From Candidatus Palibaumannia cicadellinicola (lineage in GTDB: Bacteria > Pseudomonadota > Gammaproteobacteria > Enterobacterales > Enterobacteriaceae), in the NCBI RefSeq assembly GCF_001269425.1, contig NZ_CP011787.1:496001-560000 (forward strand): a stretch of 64,000 nt of DNA. The letters are read 5' to 3'. The notes beneath the pieces are model-generated. The model did no database searches. It saw nothing but the letters and a program-made list of their open reading frames with translations, and was not told the origin of the DNA. Below are positions 30,799 to 41,065 of this stretch, piece after piece (position 1 is the stretch's first letter; the number at the start of each line of letters is the position of its first letter). The translations under genes and the position numbers were made by a program.

Positions 30799-32694
30799 AT
30801 GGGAAAAATAATTGGCATTGACTTAGGGACAACCAACTCATGTATCGCTATTGTAGAAGGCACTAAACCTCGTGTACTAGAAAATAGTGAAGGAGATCGC
30901 ACAACTCCATCTATTATTGCTTATACTCAGGATGGTGAGATTCTAGTTGGCCAACCGGCTAAACGTCAGTCTGCTACCAACCCGCAAAATACCTTATTTG
31001 CTATCAAACGTTTAATTGGTCGCCGTTTCCAAGATGAAGAAGTGCAGCGTGATGTAAATATTATGCCTTATAAAATAATTTCTGCTGATAACGGTGATGC
31101 TTGGTTAGAAATTAAGGGCCAAAAAATAGCTCCTCCGCAAATATCAGCTGAAATTTTAAAAAAAATGAAAAAAACTGCAGAAGATTATCTAGGAGAATCA
31201 GTAAACGAAGCAGTCATTACTGTCCCAGCTTACTTTAATGATACACAGCGTCAAGCAACTAAAGACGCAGGTAGAATCGCTGGTCTAGAGGTAAAGCGTA
31301 TTATAAATGAACCTACAGCTGCAGCTCTTGCCTACGGGTTAGATAAGGAGGTAGGTAATCGTACTATTGCAGTATATGATCTTGGGGGCGGAACTTTCGA
31401 TATTTCTATTATTGAAATTGATGACGTGGATGGCGAAAAAACTTTCGAAGTATTAGCGACTAATGGTGATACACATTTGGGTGGTGAAGATTTTGATAGT
31501 AGATTAATTATTTATTTAGTAAATGAATTTAAAAAAGACCAAGGTATAGATTTGCGGAATGATCCACTAGCTATGCAGCGTTTAAAAGAAGCTGCTGAAA
31601 AAGCCAAAATAGAGCTATCGTCCGCACAGCAGACTGATGTAAATCTACCATATATAACTGCTGATGCTAATGGTCCTAAGCATATGAGTATTAAAGTAAC
31701 CCGTGCAAAACTTGAGTCTTTAGTAGAAGACTTAGTTCATCGTACTATGGATCCTTTGAAAGTTGCGTTACAAGATGCTGGGTTATCTATTTCCAAGATT
31801 AAAGATGTAATATTAGTTGGCGGTCAAACTCGTATGCCACTAGTACAGAAACAAGTTACAGAATTTTTTGGAAAAGAACCACGTAAAGATGTTAACCCAG
31901 ACGAAGCAGTTGCTATTGGAGCAGCTGTTCAAGGTGGTGTACTATCTGGTCATGTAAAAGATGTTCTATTACTTGATGTTACTCCTTTATCGCTTGGCAT
32001 AGAAACTATGGGTGGCGTCATGACGCCATTAATTACTAAAAATACTACTATTCCTACTAAACATAGCCAAGTTTTTTCTACTGCTGAAGATAATCAGTCT
32101 GCAGTTACCATTCATGTTCTACAGGGTGAACGTAAACGTGCAATAGATAATAAGTCACTAGGTCAGTTTAACTTAGATGGTATTGCACCTGCAATGCGTG
32201 GAATCCCTCAAATTGAGGTAACATTTGATATTGATGCAGACGGGATTTTGCATGTTTCAGCTAAGGATAAAAATAGTGGTAGAGAACAAAAAATTACGAT
32301 AAAAGCATCATCTGGTTTGAGTGAAGAAGAAATAAAAAATATGGTACAAGAGGCAGAAGCAAATGCAGAGTCAGATCGTAAATTTGAAGAGCTTGTACAT
32401 ACTCGTAACCAGGCTGATAATTTAATGCATAGTACTCGCAAACAATTAGAAGAATATAGTGATCAAATTACTAAAGAAGAAAAAAATGCTATTGAAGATG
32501 CAATTAATAGTTTAAATAACGCCTTGAAAGGTGAAAGTAAAGCTGATATAGAAAATAAAATGCAAAATTTGATCCAATTATCAAGTAATTTAATGAAATT
32601 AACGCAACAAACAAAAAAAGATAATAACGATCAAGCTAAGGCAGATAACAATGTAGTAGATGCTGAGTTCGAAGAAGTAAAAGATAAAAAATAA
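30799..32694 (+). CDS. dnaK: Chaperone DnaK (Hsp70)
   Basis: ATP-driven chaperone working with DnaJ and GrpE. The 631 residues (638 in E. coli) show the actin-like ATPase motifs [14 protein letters not shown] at the N-terminus, [14 protein letters not shown] near 170, [14 protein letters not shown] near 193 and [11 protein letters not shown] near 340. The substrate-binding domain starts at [20 protein letters not shown] near 390 and the lid is followed by the C-terminal EEVKDKK, the conserved acidic tail. It starts at ATG 30799 behind a sigma-32 promoter and is followed by dnaJ after 106 bases. Heavy DnaK/GroEL use is typical of endosymbionts. Confidence 0.98.
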   Translation: MGKIIGIDLGTTNSCIAIVEGTKPRVLENSEGDRTTPSIIAYTQDGEILVGQPAKRQSATNPQNTLFAIKRLIGRRFQDEEVQRDVNIMPYKIISADNGDAWLEIKGQKIAPPQISAEILKKMKKTAEDYLGESVNEAVITVPAYFNDTQRQATKDAGRIAGLEVKRIINEPTAAALAYGLDKEVGNRTIAVYDLGGGTFDISIIEIDDVDGEKTFEVLATNGDTHLGGEDFDSRLIIYLVNEFKKDQGIDLRNDPLAMQRLKEAAEKAKIELSSAQQTDVNLPYITADANGPKHMSIKVTRAKLESLVEDLVHRTMDPLKVALQDAGLSISKIKDVILVGGQTRMPLVQKQVTEFFGKEPRKDVNPDEAVAIGAAVQGGVLSGHVKDVLLLDVTPLSLGIETMGGVMTPLITKNTTIPTKHSQVFSTAEDNQSAVTIHVLQGERKRAIDNKSLGQFNLDGIAPAMRGIPQIEVTFDIDADGILHVSAKDKNSGREQKITIKASSGLSEEEIKNMVQEAEANAESDRKFEELVHTRNQADNLMHSTRKQLEEYSDQITKEEKNAIEDAINSLNNALKGESKADIENKMQNLIQLSSNLMKLTQQTKKDNNDQAKADNNVVDAEFEEVKDKK

Positions 32695-32800
32695 AAAAAT
32701 ATACCCGAACAGGTTTAGTCCTCGCTGCTGTTATTTATAAGCTCGAGTATAAAAAAATCTTTGTTCGTGCAAGTAAGTATGTCGAGGACAAAAATACACT

Positions 32801-33934
32801 ATGGCGAAATCAGACTATTATCAGATTTTAGGAGTTTCTAAAAACGCAGATGAGCGTGAAATAAAAAAAGCCTATAAACGCCTAGCCATGAAATTCCATC
32901 CAGATAGGAACCAAGGTAATGCTGAAGCAGAAGTAAAATTTAAAGAGATCAAAGAAGCCTACGAAGTTTTAACTGACGAGCAAAAACGAGCTGCTTACGA
33001 TCAGTATGGTCATATGGCTTTTGAACAACAAAGTAGTAGTATGGGTGGGGGTACTGCTGACTTTAGCGATATTTTTGGAGAAGTTTTTGGCGATATATTT
33101 GGAGGAGGACGTCGTCAGCGTGCTAGTAGGGGATCAGATTTACGCTATAACATGGAACTTACTCTTGAAGAAGCAGTACGTGGAGTTACTCGTGAAATAC
33201 GTATCCCAGTTTTAGATAAGTGTGAAGTATGTTATGGGAGTGGTTCAAAACCAGGTACTTCATCAATAACTTGTTCTACGTGTAACGGAAAGGGTCAAGT
33301 ACAAATTAGGCAGGGTTTTTTTGCAGTACAACAAGGATGCCCTACTTGTAATGGACAAGGTAAAGTAGTAAAAGAACCTTGTATAAAATGTCATGGTAAA
33401 GGTCGAGTAAAAAAATATAAAACATTATCAGTAAAAATTCCTACAGGTGTTGATACTGGTGATCGAATTCGTTTATCAGGGGAAGGTGAAGCAGGTGAGT
33501 ATGGTGCTCAATCTGGTGATCTATATGTTGAGGTTAAGGTACTTAAGCATCCCATCTTTGGACGTGAAGAGAATAACTTATACTGTGAAGTGCCAATCAA
33601 CTTTTCCATGGCAGCATTAGGTGGGGAAATTGAAGTACCTACTATTGATGGTAGGATTAAATTGAAAATACCTGCTGAAACTCAGACAGGTAAAATTTTT
33701 AGAATGCGCGGCAAAGGAGTTAAATCGGTTCGTAGCGGTCATCAAGGTGATTTACTATGCCGCGTAGTAGTAGAAACTCCGGTTAAATTAAACGAATTAC
33801 AAAAACAGTTATTACGAGAACTAGGAGAAAGTTTTTGCGGACCTTGTGGTAATCAAAATAGTCCTCGTTTAAAAAATTTTCTGGATGGAGTAAAAAATTT
33901 TTTGATGATCTCACTAATTAAAAATAGTGATTAA
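32801..33934 (+). CDS. dnaJ: Co-chaperone DnaJ (Hsp40) with frameshifted C-terminal tail
   Basis: Delivers substrates to DnaK and stimulates its ATPase. Order of domains: J-domain (residues 1-70, with HPD in MKFHPDRNQ), Gly/Phe linker ([24 protein letters not shown]), four CXXCXGXG zinc motifs ([32 protein letters not shown]) and the C-terminal client domains. After DGVKNF the frame reads [10 protein letters not shown]. One base away it reads FFDDLTN and stops at 33919-33921, matching E. coli FFDDLTR. A T6 run at 33898-33903 is therefore one T short. Only the last 8 or so residues change, so function is probably kept. The altered tail brings the stop to 10 bases from convergent rpsT. Confidence 0.95.
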   Translation: MAKSDYYQILGVSKNADEREIKKAYKRLAMKFHPDRNQGNAEAEVKFKEIKEAYEVLTDEQKRAAYDQYGHMAFEQQSSSMGGGTADFSDIFGEVFGDIFGGGRRQRASRGSDLRYNMELTLEEAVRGVTREIRIPVLDKCEVCYGSGSKPGTSSITCSTCNGKGQVQIRQGFFAVQQGCPTCNGQGKVVKEPCIKCHGKGRVKKYKTLSVKIPTGVDTGDRIRLSGEGEAGEYGAQSGDLYVEVKVLKHPIFGREENNLYCEVPINFSMAALGGEIEVPTIDGRIKLKIPAETQTGKIFRMRGKGVKSVRSGHQGDLLCRVVVETPVKLNELQKQLLRELGESFCGPCGNQNSPRLKNFLDGVKNFLMISLIKNSD

Positions 33935-33944
33935 ATATATAAAT

Positions 33945-34205
33945 TTACATATTTTTAATTTTTGCAAAAAGATTAGCTTTATAACGTGCTGCTTTATTTT
34001 TATGAATTATACCTTTGCTTGCCTGACGGTCAACTATAGGTTGCATTGCATAAAAAGCTAACTGCGCAGCTTCTTTATCTCCATTAGTAATAGCAGTATT
34101 AACTTTTTTTACGAAAGTTCGTACCATAGAGCGTCTGCTTGCATTATACTGCCTAAGCTTTTCAGTTTGTACGATACGTTTTTTAGCTGACTTTGTATTT
34201 GCCAA
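33945..34205 (-). CDS. rpsT: 30S ribosomal protein S20
   Basis: Binds 16S rRNA in the body of the small subunit. The 86 residues (87 in E. coli) begin [12 protein letters not shown] and contain [15 protein letters not shown] and [24 protein letters not shown]. The start is TTG at 34205-34203, the same rare start used in E. coli rpsT, and AGGAG (34214-34218, minus strand) sits 8 bases upstream. It is convergent with dnaJ and divergent from ribF, exactly as in E. coli. Confidence 0.97.
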   Translation of the reverse strand: MANTKSAKKRIVQTEKLRQYNASRRSMVRTFVKKVNTAITNGDKEAAQLAFYAMQPIVDRQASKGIIHKNKAARYKANLFAKIKNM

Positions 34206-34361
34206 AATTTTATCTCCTAAAAATTTCTTAGCTATTTAATATATAATATTATTACCAAACAGTAATTAATATTATAATACTCTGCCTACTAAATTTCAAC
34301 GTAAATCGTAGTGTCACCTAAGCTATAATCTGCTTAGTTATACTGTATTGAGTATAATATT

Positions 34362-35309
34362 ATGGAGCTTATTCGCGGCATACATAATTTAAAGCCACGT
34401 CACTATGGTTGTGTACTGACAATTGGTAATTTTGATGGGTTTCATCGTGGACACCAGGCAATAATTTCAGAATTACAGGCTGAAGGTATTCGTCGTAGTT
34501 TACCTATAATGGTAATGATTTTCGAACCACAGCCACAGGAATATTTTTCTGGTACTAACGCCCAAGCGCGTCTAACACGTCTAAGAGATAAAGTAAAATA
34601 CTTAGCTGATGCTGGAGTAGATCATATATTATGTGTAGCATTCGATAAGAAATTTTCTTCTATTAGCGCTAATCAATTTTTATTGGATCTGATAGTAACT
34701 AAATTAGGAGTACGTTTTATTTGTGTTGGCGATGATTTTCGCTTTGGGACACAAAGAAATGGTAATTTTACTTTTCTAAAAAATACTGGTAGCCAAGTTG
34801 GTTTAGAGGTCATGCGTATCATCACCTATACAGAAGGTGGACAACGAATTAGTAGTACAGCTATCAGAACAGCATTATTGCAGGATCGTATTTCTGATGC
34901 AGAAATCCTGCTAGGTCATGTATATCGACTTTCAGGACGAGTGATATCTGGCGATGCACTTGGAAGAAAAATAGGTTTTCCTACAGTAAATTTATCTCTA
35001 AAAGGATTACCAGCTCCTTTAAATGGAGTTTATGCAGTAGAAGTATTAACTACTAATCATAAGTATCCATTAAGAGGAGTAGCAAACATAGGTACTCGTC
35101 CTACCGTTACCGGGAACGGGCCAAGTAAGCAACATATGGAAGTCCATTTGCTAGATGTAACATTAAACTTATATGGTTGTTATCTAGAAGTGTTCATACG
35201 CGCTAAAGTACGTAACGAGCAACGTTTTGCATCTATAGAAGAATTAAAGTTACAAATAGCGAATGATGTAGTAAAAACCCGTAATTATTTTGATATGGTA
35301 CAGTCTTAA
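34362..35309 (+). CDS. ribF: Bifunctional riboflavin kinase / FAD synthetase
   Basis: Converts riboflavin to FMN and then to FAD. The 315 residues (313 in E. coli) have an N-terminal nucleotidyltransferase domain with LTIGNFDGFHRGHQAI near residue 20 and GDDFRFGTQRNGNF near 127, then RISSTAIRTAL near 164, and a C-terminal kinase domain with GRKIGFPTVNL near 206 and GVANIGTRPTV near 245. It is divergent from rpsT and 35 bases ahead of ileS, the conserved ribF-ileS-lspA-ispH order. A TATAAT at 34353 is too close to the start to serve it. Confidence 0.97.
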   Translation: MELIRGIHNLKPRHYGCVLTIGNFDGFHRGHQAIISELQAEGIRRSLPIMVMIFEPQPQEYFSGTNAQARLTRLRDKVKYLADAGVDHILCVAFDKKFSSISANQFLLDLIVTKLGVRFICVGDDFRFGTQRNGNFTFLKNTGSQVGLEVMRIITYTEGGQRISSTAIRTALLQDRISDAEILLGHVYRLSGRVISGDALGRKIGFPTVNLSLKGLPAPLNGVYAVEVLTTNHKYPLRGVANIGTRPTVTGNGPSKQHMEVHLLDVTLNLYGCYLEVFIRAKVRNEQRFASIEELKLQIANDVVKTRNYFDMVQS

Positions 35310-35344
35310 CTACTAATAGTTAGTAATAATGAATCGAGAATATA

Positions 35345-38167
35345 ATGAATAATTATAAAAGTACTATTAATCTACCAAAAACTAAATTTTCTATGCGGGG
35401 TGATTTAGCTAATAGAGAACCTTTGATTATCAAACGTTGGTATAAAGAAGATCTATATAAAATCATTTGCCAAGCTACAAAAGGAAAAAAAACTTTTATT
35501 TTACATGATGGTCCACCATATGCGAACGGTAGGATTCATATCGGTCACTCTGTTAACAAAATTATTAAAGATATTATTATTAAGTCTAAAAGATTAATGG
35601 GCTATGACTCCAAATATTTGCCTGGTTGGGATTGCCATGGGCTACCTATTGAGCTTAAAGTAGAGCAAATGATTGGTAAGCCGAATGAAACAGTAAGCTG
35701 TTCTGATTTTATTGTTGCTTGCCGCAATTACGCTTATAAGCAGGTTGCCTGGCAAAAAAAAGAATTTATTCGTCTCGGCGTGCTTGGTGACTGGGAAAAC
35801 ATCTATCTAACAATGGATTTTACCACAGAAGCTAATATCATACGTACTCTTAGTAAAATTATAGAAAATGGTCACCTATATAAGGGTAATAAGCCTATAC
35901 ATTGGTGCATAGATTGCTGTTCTGCATTAGCAGAAGCCGAAGTAGAATATTACGACTATATATCAAACTCAATCAATGTTACTTTTGCGGCAACTAATGC
36001 ACCTGAGGTTGCTGCTAAGTTCGGAATTAATAATTTCTCACAGTCAGTTTACGTTGTTATTTGGACTACTACACCTTGGACTATACCAGCTAATAGAGCT
36101 ATATCAGTTCATCCAAATTGTTTTTATCAATTAGTAGAATTTAATGGTAAATGTATAATATTAGCAGAAAATTTAGTAAAAAATTTTATAAAACGTATAG
36201 GTGGTATAACTAACTGGAAAATACTTGGTAACTTAGTAAAAGGAAGCTTATTAGAATGGTTATGGTTTCGTCATCCATTTATGGAATTCGATATTCCAGT
36301 TATACTTAATAATAACGTTAAGCTAAATACTGGTACTGGCTTAGTACATACTTCTCCCGGTCATGGGCCAGAAGATTATATCATTGGTAGTAAGTACGGT
36401 TTGGAAATAGCAAATGTAGTTGGTACTGATGGATGCTATCTACCTGGAACATTTTCATTACTTGATGGAATATCGGTGTTTATTGGTAATAGCATCGTTA
36501 TTAATATACTAAAAAATAGTGGAACATTATTATATGCAGAACAACTAAAGCATAGTTATCCACATTGCTGGCGACATAAAACACCGCTAATATTCCGTAC
36601 TACACCACAGTGGTTTATTAGTATGGATAAACAAAATTTAAGTAAAAAGTCACTGCAAGAAATACAAAAAATAAAATGGATACCTAGCTGGAGTAAAGAA
36701 CGTATTGCTAATATGATTATCAATCGCCAAGACTGGTGTATTTCTCGTCAAAGAATTTGGGGTGTTCCTATGTCGTTGTTTGTGCATAAAGATACTAAAA
36801 AATTACACCCCAATACCTGTGAAATAATGGAAAAAGTCGCTAAGCTAGTTGAGAAAAATGGTATTCAGGCTTGGTGGAATTTAGATCAGTCCGAACTTTT
36901 AGGTGATGATGCATATAACTATATTAAAATAAATGATACATTAGATGTATGGTTTGATTCTGGTTCAACACACTCATCAGTAATTGATGCAAGACCTGAA
37001 TTTAACAGTAATCATATAGATGTATATTTAGAAGGAGCAGATCAGCATCGTGGCTGGTTTATGTCATCCTTAATAAGTTCAATGGCTATAAAAGGCAAGG
37101 CACCGTATCAACAAGTTATTACCCATGGTTTTACCGTAGATAGTAACGGGCGTAAAATGTCAAAATCTTTAGGCAACGTTATCAGCCCACAGCAGATAGT
37201 AGATACACTTGGCGCCGATATTTTACGTTTATGGGTAGCATCTACAGATTACACTGAGGAGATAGCAATTTCAAATGAAATACTAAAAAGTTCAGCTGAT
37301 ATCTATCGCCGTATTCGTAATACCGCTCGATTTCTATTAGCTAACCTAAATGGGTTTGATCCAGTAAACAATATTGTTAGTTATGATAAAATGATAGCAT
37401 TAGATAGATGGGCAATTAGTAGGGCAAAATTTGTTCAGGATGAAATCATAGCTGCTTATGAAAGTTATAACATTCATAATGTTGTGCAAAAAATTATACA
37501 TTTTTGTTCAATTGATATGGGATCATGCTATCTTGATATCATCAAAGATCGCCAATACACTACTAAATATGATAGTGTTGCTCGACGTAGCTGCCAAACA
37601 GCACTATTTCATATTATTGAAGCGCTAGTACGATGGATAGCTCCTATTATATCTTTTACCGCAGACGAAATTTGGGGCTTCATACCAGGACCTCGTTCAC
37701 AATATGTGTTTACTGAAGAATGGTATCAATACCTTTTAAAGCTAGAATCGACAGAAACAATGAATGATACTTACTGGGAAAGTATATTACATGTACGTAA
37801 CGAAGTCAATAAAGTTATCGAGCAGGCGCGTACTAATAAACTAATTGGTAGTTCTTTGGAAGCCAATGTAATACTGTACTCTGAACCAATTATGGCTATG
37901 CAACTAAATAAATTAGGCAATGAATTGCACTTTTTATTTATTACATCAGCAGCACAGGTAGTTGATTATACTAATGCTGGCGATAACGCACTTAATAGTG
38001 ATAGATTAAAAGGTCTAAAGATTACTATTAATAAGGCTACCGGAACAAAATGCCAGCGATGCTGGCATTTATCTAACGATATTGGACATAATAAAAAATA
38101 TCCTGATATTTGTAATCGTTGTATTATAAATATATATGGTCAAGGTGAAGAACGTAAGTTTCTCTAA
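35345..38167 (+). CDS. ileS: Isoleucyl-tRNA synthetase
   Basis: Charges tRNA-Ile. The 940 residues (938 in E. coli) show the class I motifs [17 protein letters not shown] near 58 and [10 protein letters not shown] near 602, the editing domain with [14 protein letters not shown] near 243, and [13 protein letters not shown] near 540. The C-terminal zinc-binding cysteines are in KCQRCW and ICNRCI, and the chain ends GEERKFL as in E. coli (GEKRKFA). It lies in the ribF-ileS-lspA-ispH run, 32 bases before lspA. Confidence 0.98.
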   Translation: MNNYKSTINLPKTKFSMRGDLANREPLIIKRWYKEDLYKIICQATKGKKTFILHDGPPYANGRIHIGHSVNKIIKDIIIKSKRLMGYDSKYLPGWDCHGLPIELKVEQMIGKPNETVSCSDFIVACRNYAYKQVAWQKKEFIRLGVLGDWENIYLTMDFTTEANIIRTLSKIIENGHLYKGNKPIHWCIDCCSALAEAEVEYYDYISNSINVTFAATNAPEVAAKFGINNFSQSVYVVIWTTTPWTIPANRAISVHPNCFYQLVEFNGKCIILAENLVKNFIKRIGGITNWKILGNLVKGSLLEWLWFRHPFMEFDIPVILNNNVKLNTGTGLVHTSPGHGPEDYIIGSKYGLEIANVVGTDGCYLPGTFSLLDGISVFIGNSIVINILKNSGTLLYAEQLKHSYPHCWRHKTPLIFRTTPQWFISMDKQNLSKKSLQEIQKIKWIPSWSKERIANMIINRQDWCISRQRIWGVPMSLFVHKDTKKLHPNTCEIMEKVAKLVEKNGIQAWWNLDQSELLGDDAYNYIKINDTLDVWFDSGSTHSSVIDARPEFNSNHIDVYLEGADQHRGWFMSSLISSMAIKGKAPYQQVITHGFTVDSNGRKMSKSLGNVISPQQIVDTLGADILRLWVASTDYTEEIAISNEILKSSADIYRRIRNTARFLLANLNGFDPVNNIVSYDKMIALDRWAISRAKFVQDEIIAAYESYNIHNVVQKIIHFCSIDMGSCYLDIIKDRQYTTKYDSVARRSCQTALFHIIEALVRWIAPIISFTADEIWGFIPGPRSQYVFTEEWYQYLLKLESTETMNDTYWESILHVRNEVNKVIEQARTNKLIGSSLEANVILYSEPIMAMQLNKLGNELHFLFITSAAQVVDYTNAGDNALNSDRLKGLKITINKATGTKCQRCWHLSNDIGHNKKYPDICNRCIINIYGQGEERKFL

Positions 38168-38199
38168 TTTAATTATGATGCTCAAGTAGAGTTTTAATA

Positions 38200-38709
38200 A
38201 TGATTATATATAGTAAAATAATATCTACTGGACTAAGCTGGCTTTGGCTTACACTGGTAGTCTTACTAATTGATATTAGTAGTAAACAGTGGATAATAAA
38301 TAATTTTTTTTTAGGAGAATCGGTATCAATTACTCCTTGTATCAATTTATTATATACTTATAACTCGGGCGCAGCTTTTAGTTTTTTAGCAAATCAAAAT
38401 AGTTGGAATATGTTTTTGTTATCTTTTATAGCGATGATTGTTTCAATAGTACTATTAGTTATGATGTACAATTCTGATTATTATAATCGCATAAGCAATA
38501 TTGCTTATGCGATGATTATAGGAGGAGCATTAGGTAATCTATTTGACCGTATCAAATATGGTGTAGTCATTGATTTTATTGATGTTTACTTTGATACTTG
38601 GCACTGGCCAATATTTAATATAGCTGATGCTAGTATATGTACTGGTGTAATCATAATAGTATTAAAAAATTCTTCAGTAGCAGCTACTACTAATCATAAA
38701 CTAAGGTAA
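38200..38709 (+). CDS. lspA: Lipoprotein signal peptidase (signal peptidase II)
   Basis: Membrane aspartyl protease that removes the signal peptide of prolipoproteins after Lgt has acted. The 169-residue protein has four hydrophobic segments and both catalytic motifs: [23 protein letters not shown] near residue 108 and [15 protein letters not shown] near 137, each with its Asp. [10 protein letters not shown] near 56 is also conserved. Globomycin-type families are unambiguous from these motifs. A 28-bp perfect palindrome lies inside the coding region (listed separately). ispH begins 8 bases after its stop. Confidence 0.97.
   Translation: MIIYSKIISTGLSWLWLTLVVLLIDISSKQWIINNFFLGESVSITPCINLLYTYNSGAAFSFLANQNSWNMFLLSFIAMIVSIVLLVMMYNSDYYNRISNIAYAMIIGGALGNLFDRIKYGVVIDFIDVYFDTWHWPIFNIADASICTGVIIIVLKNSSVAATTNHKLR
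38486..38513. repeat. 28-bp perfect palindrome inside lspA
   Basis: Each 14-base half (starting ATCGCATAAGCAAT) is the exact reverse complement of the other, with no spacer. It codes for part of [11 protein letters not shown] in a hydrophilic loop and the start of the next membrane segment of LspA. It can fold as a hairpin in the lspA mRNA or bind a dimeric protein. No second copy was noticed. Confidence 0.8.
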
Positions 38710-38717
38710 ATTTATAC

Positions 38718-39665
38718 ATGCACATGCTACTTGCTAATCCACGTGGTTTTTGCGCTGGTGTCCATCGTGCGATTAGTATCGTGGAAAAGGCGATAGCAAT
38801 TTATGGTATACCTATCTACGTTCGTCATGAAATAGTGCATAATAGTTACGTTGTTAATAATTTACGTAATAAAGGTGTCATATTTATTGAAAAAATTAAC
38901 CAAGTACCTGATAGTGCTGTGCTAATTTTTTCTGCACATGGAGTATCTAGAGCAATACGTACCGAAGCGCTTAGCCGTAATATTACTATTTTTGACGCTA
39001 CTTGTCCGCTAGTTACAAAAATACATATGGAAGTAGCACGGGCCAGCCGTCAAGGTACTGAAGTTATTATAATTGGTCACAATGGTCATCCTGAAGTAGA
39101 AGGTACTATGGGACAATACAGTAATTTATTTGGCGGAATTTATCTAGTAGAATCAAAGGAAGATGTCTGGCAACTAAAGGTAAAAAATGTTGATAAATTA
39201 TTTTTTGTAACCCAGACTACTCTATCTATAGATGATACATCAACTATCATTGATACGTTACGACAGCGCTTCCCTAATATTAGAGGGCCACGCAAAGATA
39301 ATATTTGTTATGCAACAACAAACAGACAAGAGGCGGTACGTAAACTTACTATAGCTACAGATTTAGTACTAGTAGTAGGATCAAAAAATTCATCTAACTC
39401 AAATAGGTTAGCTGAACTAGCACATAATCTTGGCAAACCGGCTTATTTAATTGATAACGCTAATGATATCAAACAAAGCTGGCTAAAAGGAATTAATGTT
39501 ATTGGTATAACAGCTAGCGCATCAGCTCCTAATATTATTGTATGTCAGGTGATATCTAGATTACAGTATTTTGGTGCTAAAAGCACCGAAGAGCTTATAG
39601 GACGTCAAGAAAATATTATTTTTGAGTTACCTAGATATCTACAGTATGCATCCTGTAGAATATAA
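38718..39665 (+). CDS. ispH: 4-hydroxy-3-methylbut-2-enyl diphosphate reductase
   Basis: Last MEP-pathway enzyme, an iron-sulfur protein that gives IPP and DMAPP from HMBPP. The 315 residues (316 in E. coli) contain the three cluster cysteines in [14 protein letters not shown] near residue 12, DATCPLVTK near 96 and [14 protein letters not shown] near 197, plus [10 protein letters not shown] near 41 and the catalytic Glu in [10 protein letters not shown] near 126. It begins 8 bases after lspA; fkpB, which lies between them in E. coli, has been deleted. Confidence 0.97.
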   Translation: MHMLLANPRGFCAGVHRAISIVEKAIAIYGIPIYVRHEIVHNSYVVNNLRNKGVIFIEKINQVPDSAVLIFSAHGVSRAIRTEALSRNITIFDATCPLVTKIHMEVARASRQGTEVIIIGHNGHPEVEGTMGQYSNLFGGIYLVESKEDVWQLKVKNVDKLFFVTQTTLSIDDTSTIIDTLRQRFPNIRGPRKDNICYATTNRQEAVRKLTIATDLVLVVGSKNSSNSNRLAELAHNLGKPAYLIDNANDIKQSWLKGINVIGITASASAPNIIVCQVISRLQYFGAKSTEELIGRQENIIFELPRYLQYASCRI

Positions 39666-39720
39666 AAGGTAGGTTAAATTTATTGAATTTAATATACTAG
39701 TTGAGTAACGCAGTACTGAT

Positions 39721-39749
39721 TTGCCATCGATGATCCAACTTGTTATAAT
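39721..39749 (+). promoter_or_regulatory. Probable sigma-70 promoter upstream of carA
   Basis: TTGCCA (39721-39726) and TATAAT (39744-39749) are separated by exactly 17 bases, near-consensus -35 and -10 elements. They lie in the 188-base ispH-carA spacer, about 100 bases upstream of the carA start. In AT-rich sequence TATAAT alone means little; the spacing and the -35 make this credible. Confidence 0.55.
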
Positions 39750-39791
39750 TAACATTCTTAATATGACGTTTATGGGTTATATTGCTACGTT

Positions 39792-39825
39792 AAATTAACC
39801 TTAATTCCGAAAATTAACCTTAATT
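39792..39825. repeat. 15-bp direct repeat in the carA leader
   Basis: AAATTAACCTTAATT occurs at 39792-39806 and again at 39811-39825, 19 bases apart centre to centre, between the promoter and the carA start. Enterobacterial carAB has paired arginine-repressor boxes here, but these copies do not fit that 18-bp consensus well. They may be an operator remnant or a slippage duplication. Confidence 0.5.
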
Positions 39826-39853
39826 TTAATCATTAGGTTTTTGGGAGGCTGTT

Positions 39854-41050
39854 TTGACCAGGTCAAAGTCAGCACTGTTAGTTCTAGCAAATGGAACTAA
39901 ATTTCATGGGAAAGCCATTGGAGCCGAAGGTACAACAGTGGGTGAAGTAGTTTTTAATACGTCTATCACTGGTTATCAAGAAATTATTACTGATCCTTCT
40001 TATTTTCATCAAATTGTTACGCTGACTTATCCTCATATTGGTAATACTGGGACTAATCAAATTGATAATGAATCCTTAAGTGTGCAAGCTAAAGGTTTAG
40101 TTATTCGTAATTTACCGCTAATGTCTAGTAACTACCGTAGTACTATGCAGCTATCAGAATACTTAATAAAAAGAAATATTGTTGGAATATCAGAAATAGA
40201 TACTCGTAAGTTAACGCGAATTTTACGTGATGAAGGGACACAAAATGGTTGCATTATTGTAGGTGATCTGGTAAATGCTGAGCTAGCTTTACGTCAAGCT
40301 AGTAAATTCCCTGGTTTAAATGGCATAGATTTAGCTAAAGAAGTAAGTACCAAGGTCCAATATAGTTGGACTAAGGGTAGTTTTGGTAATAACCTAACAG
40401 GTAGATTATTATACTCATCAGTACAGGCTGCTGCGGATGCTACTTTACCATATCATGTTGTAGTTTATGATTATGGGACTAAACTAAATATAATGCGCAT
40501 ATTGGTAGATCGTGGCTGTACACTTACTGTTGTGCCAGCTCAAACTACGGCTGAGACTGTATTATCGATGAATCCTGAAGGAATTGTACTAACTAATGGA
40601 CCAGGTGATCCAGCGCCATGCACATATGCTATTACTGCTATTAAAACGTTACTAAACACTACTGCTATTCCTATATTTGGTATTTGTCTTGGTCATCAAT
40701 TACTAGCTCTTGCTAGTGGTGCTACAACTAAAAAAATGAAATGTGGCCATCATGGTAATAATCATCCTGTAAAGAATTTAGTCTCTGGTAAGGTAATGAT
40801 TACTTCTCAAAACCATAATTTTACTGTTGACGAAAATAATTTACCAGAAATACTAAAAATTACTCATATATCTCTTTTCGACGGTACTATTCAAGGCTTA
40901 CATCGTACAGATAAGCCTGCATTTAGTTTTCAGGGTCATCCAGAAGCAAGCCCAGGACCAAATGATAGTGAATCACTGTTTGATTATTTTATTCAATTAA
41001 TTAGAACTTATCGTTCTCAGCTTACGCAGCATAACATAACACATAAGTAA
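39854..41050 (+). CDS. carA: Carbamoyl-phosphate synthase small subunit
   Basis: Glutamine amidotransferase subunit that supplies ammonia to CarB for carbamoyl phosphate, the precursor of arginine and pyrimidines. The 398 residues contain the N-terminal domain ([29 protein letters not shown]) and the class I amidotransferase triad: Cys in [15 protein letters not shown] near 279 and His and Glu in [13 protein letters not shown] near 361. The start is TTG at 39854 with GGGAGG at 39843-39848; E. coli carA also starts with TTG. It is longer than the 382-residue E. coli protein because of small insertions. carB follows by 15 bases. Confidence 0.97.
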   Translation: MTRSKSALLVLANGTKFHGKAIGAEGTTVGEVVFNTSITGYQEIITDPSYFHQIVTLTYPHIGNTGTNQIDNESLSVQAKGLVIRNLPLMSSNYRSTMQLSEYLIKRNIVGISEIDTRKLTRILRDEGTQNGCIIVGDLVNAELALRQASKFPGLNGIDLAKEVSTKVQYSWTKGSFGNNLTGRLLYSSVQAAADATLPYHVVVYDYGTKLNIMRILVDRGCTLTVVPAQTTAETVLSMNPEGIVLTNGPGDPAPCTYAITAIKTLLNTTAIPIFGICLGHQLLALASGATTKKMKCGHHGNNHPVKNLVSGKVMITSQNHNFTVDENNLPEILKITHISLFDGTIQGLHRTDKPAFSFQGHPEASPGPNDSESLFDYFIQLIRTYRSQLTQHNITHK

Positions 41051-41065
41051 GAAGAGAAGATCTAC

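Noticed and set aside
34353-34358. TATAAT directly before ribF as a promoter for a leaderless mRNA
   Set aside because: It ends 3 bases before the ATG, so transcription would begin inside the gene, and there is no -35 element.
39792-39825. Arginine-repressor boxes upstream of carA
   Set aside because: The repeats are 15 bp and do not match the 18-bp ARG box; reported only as a direct repeat.
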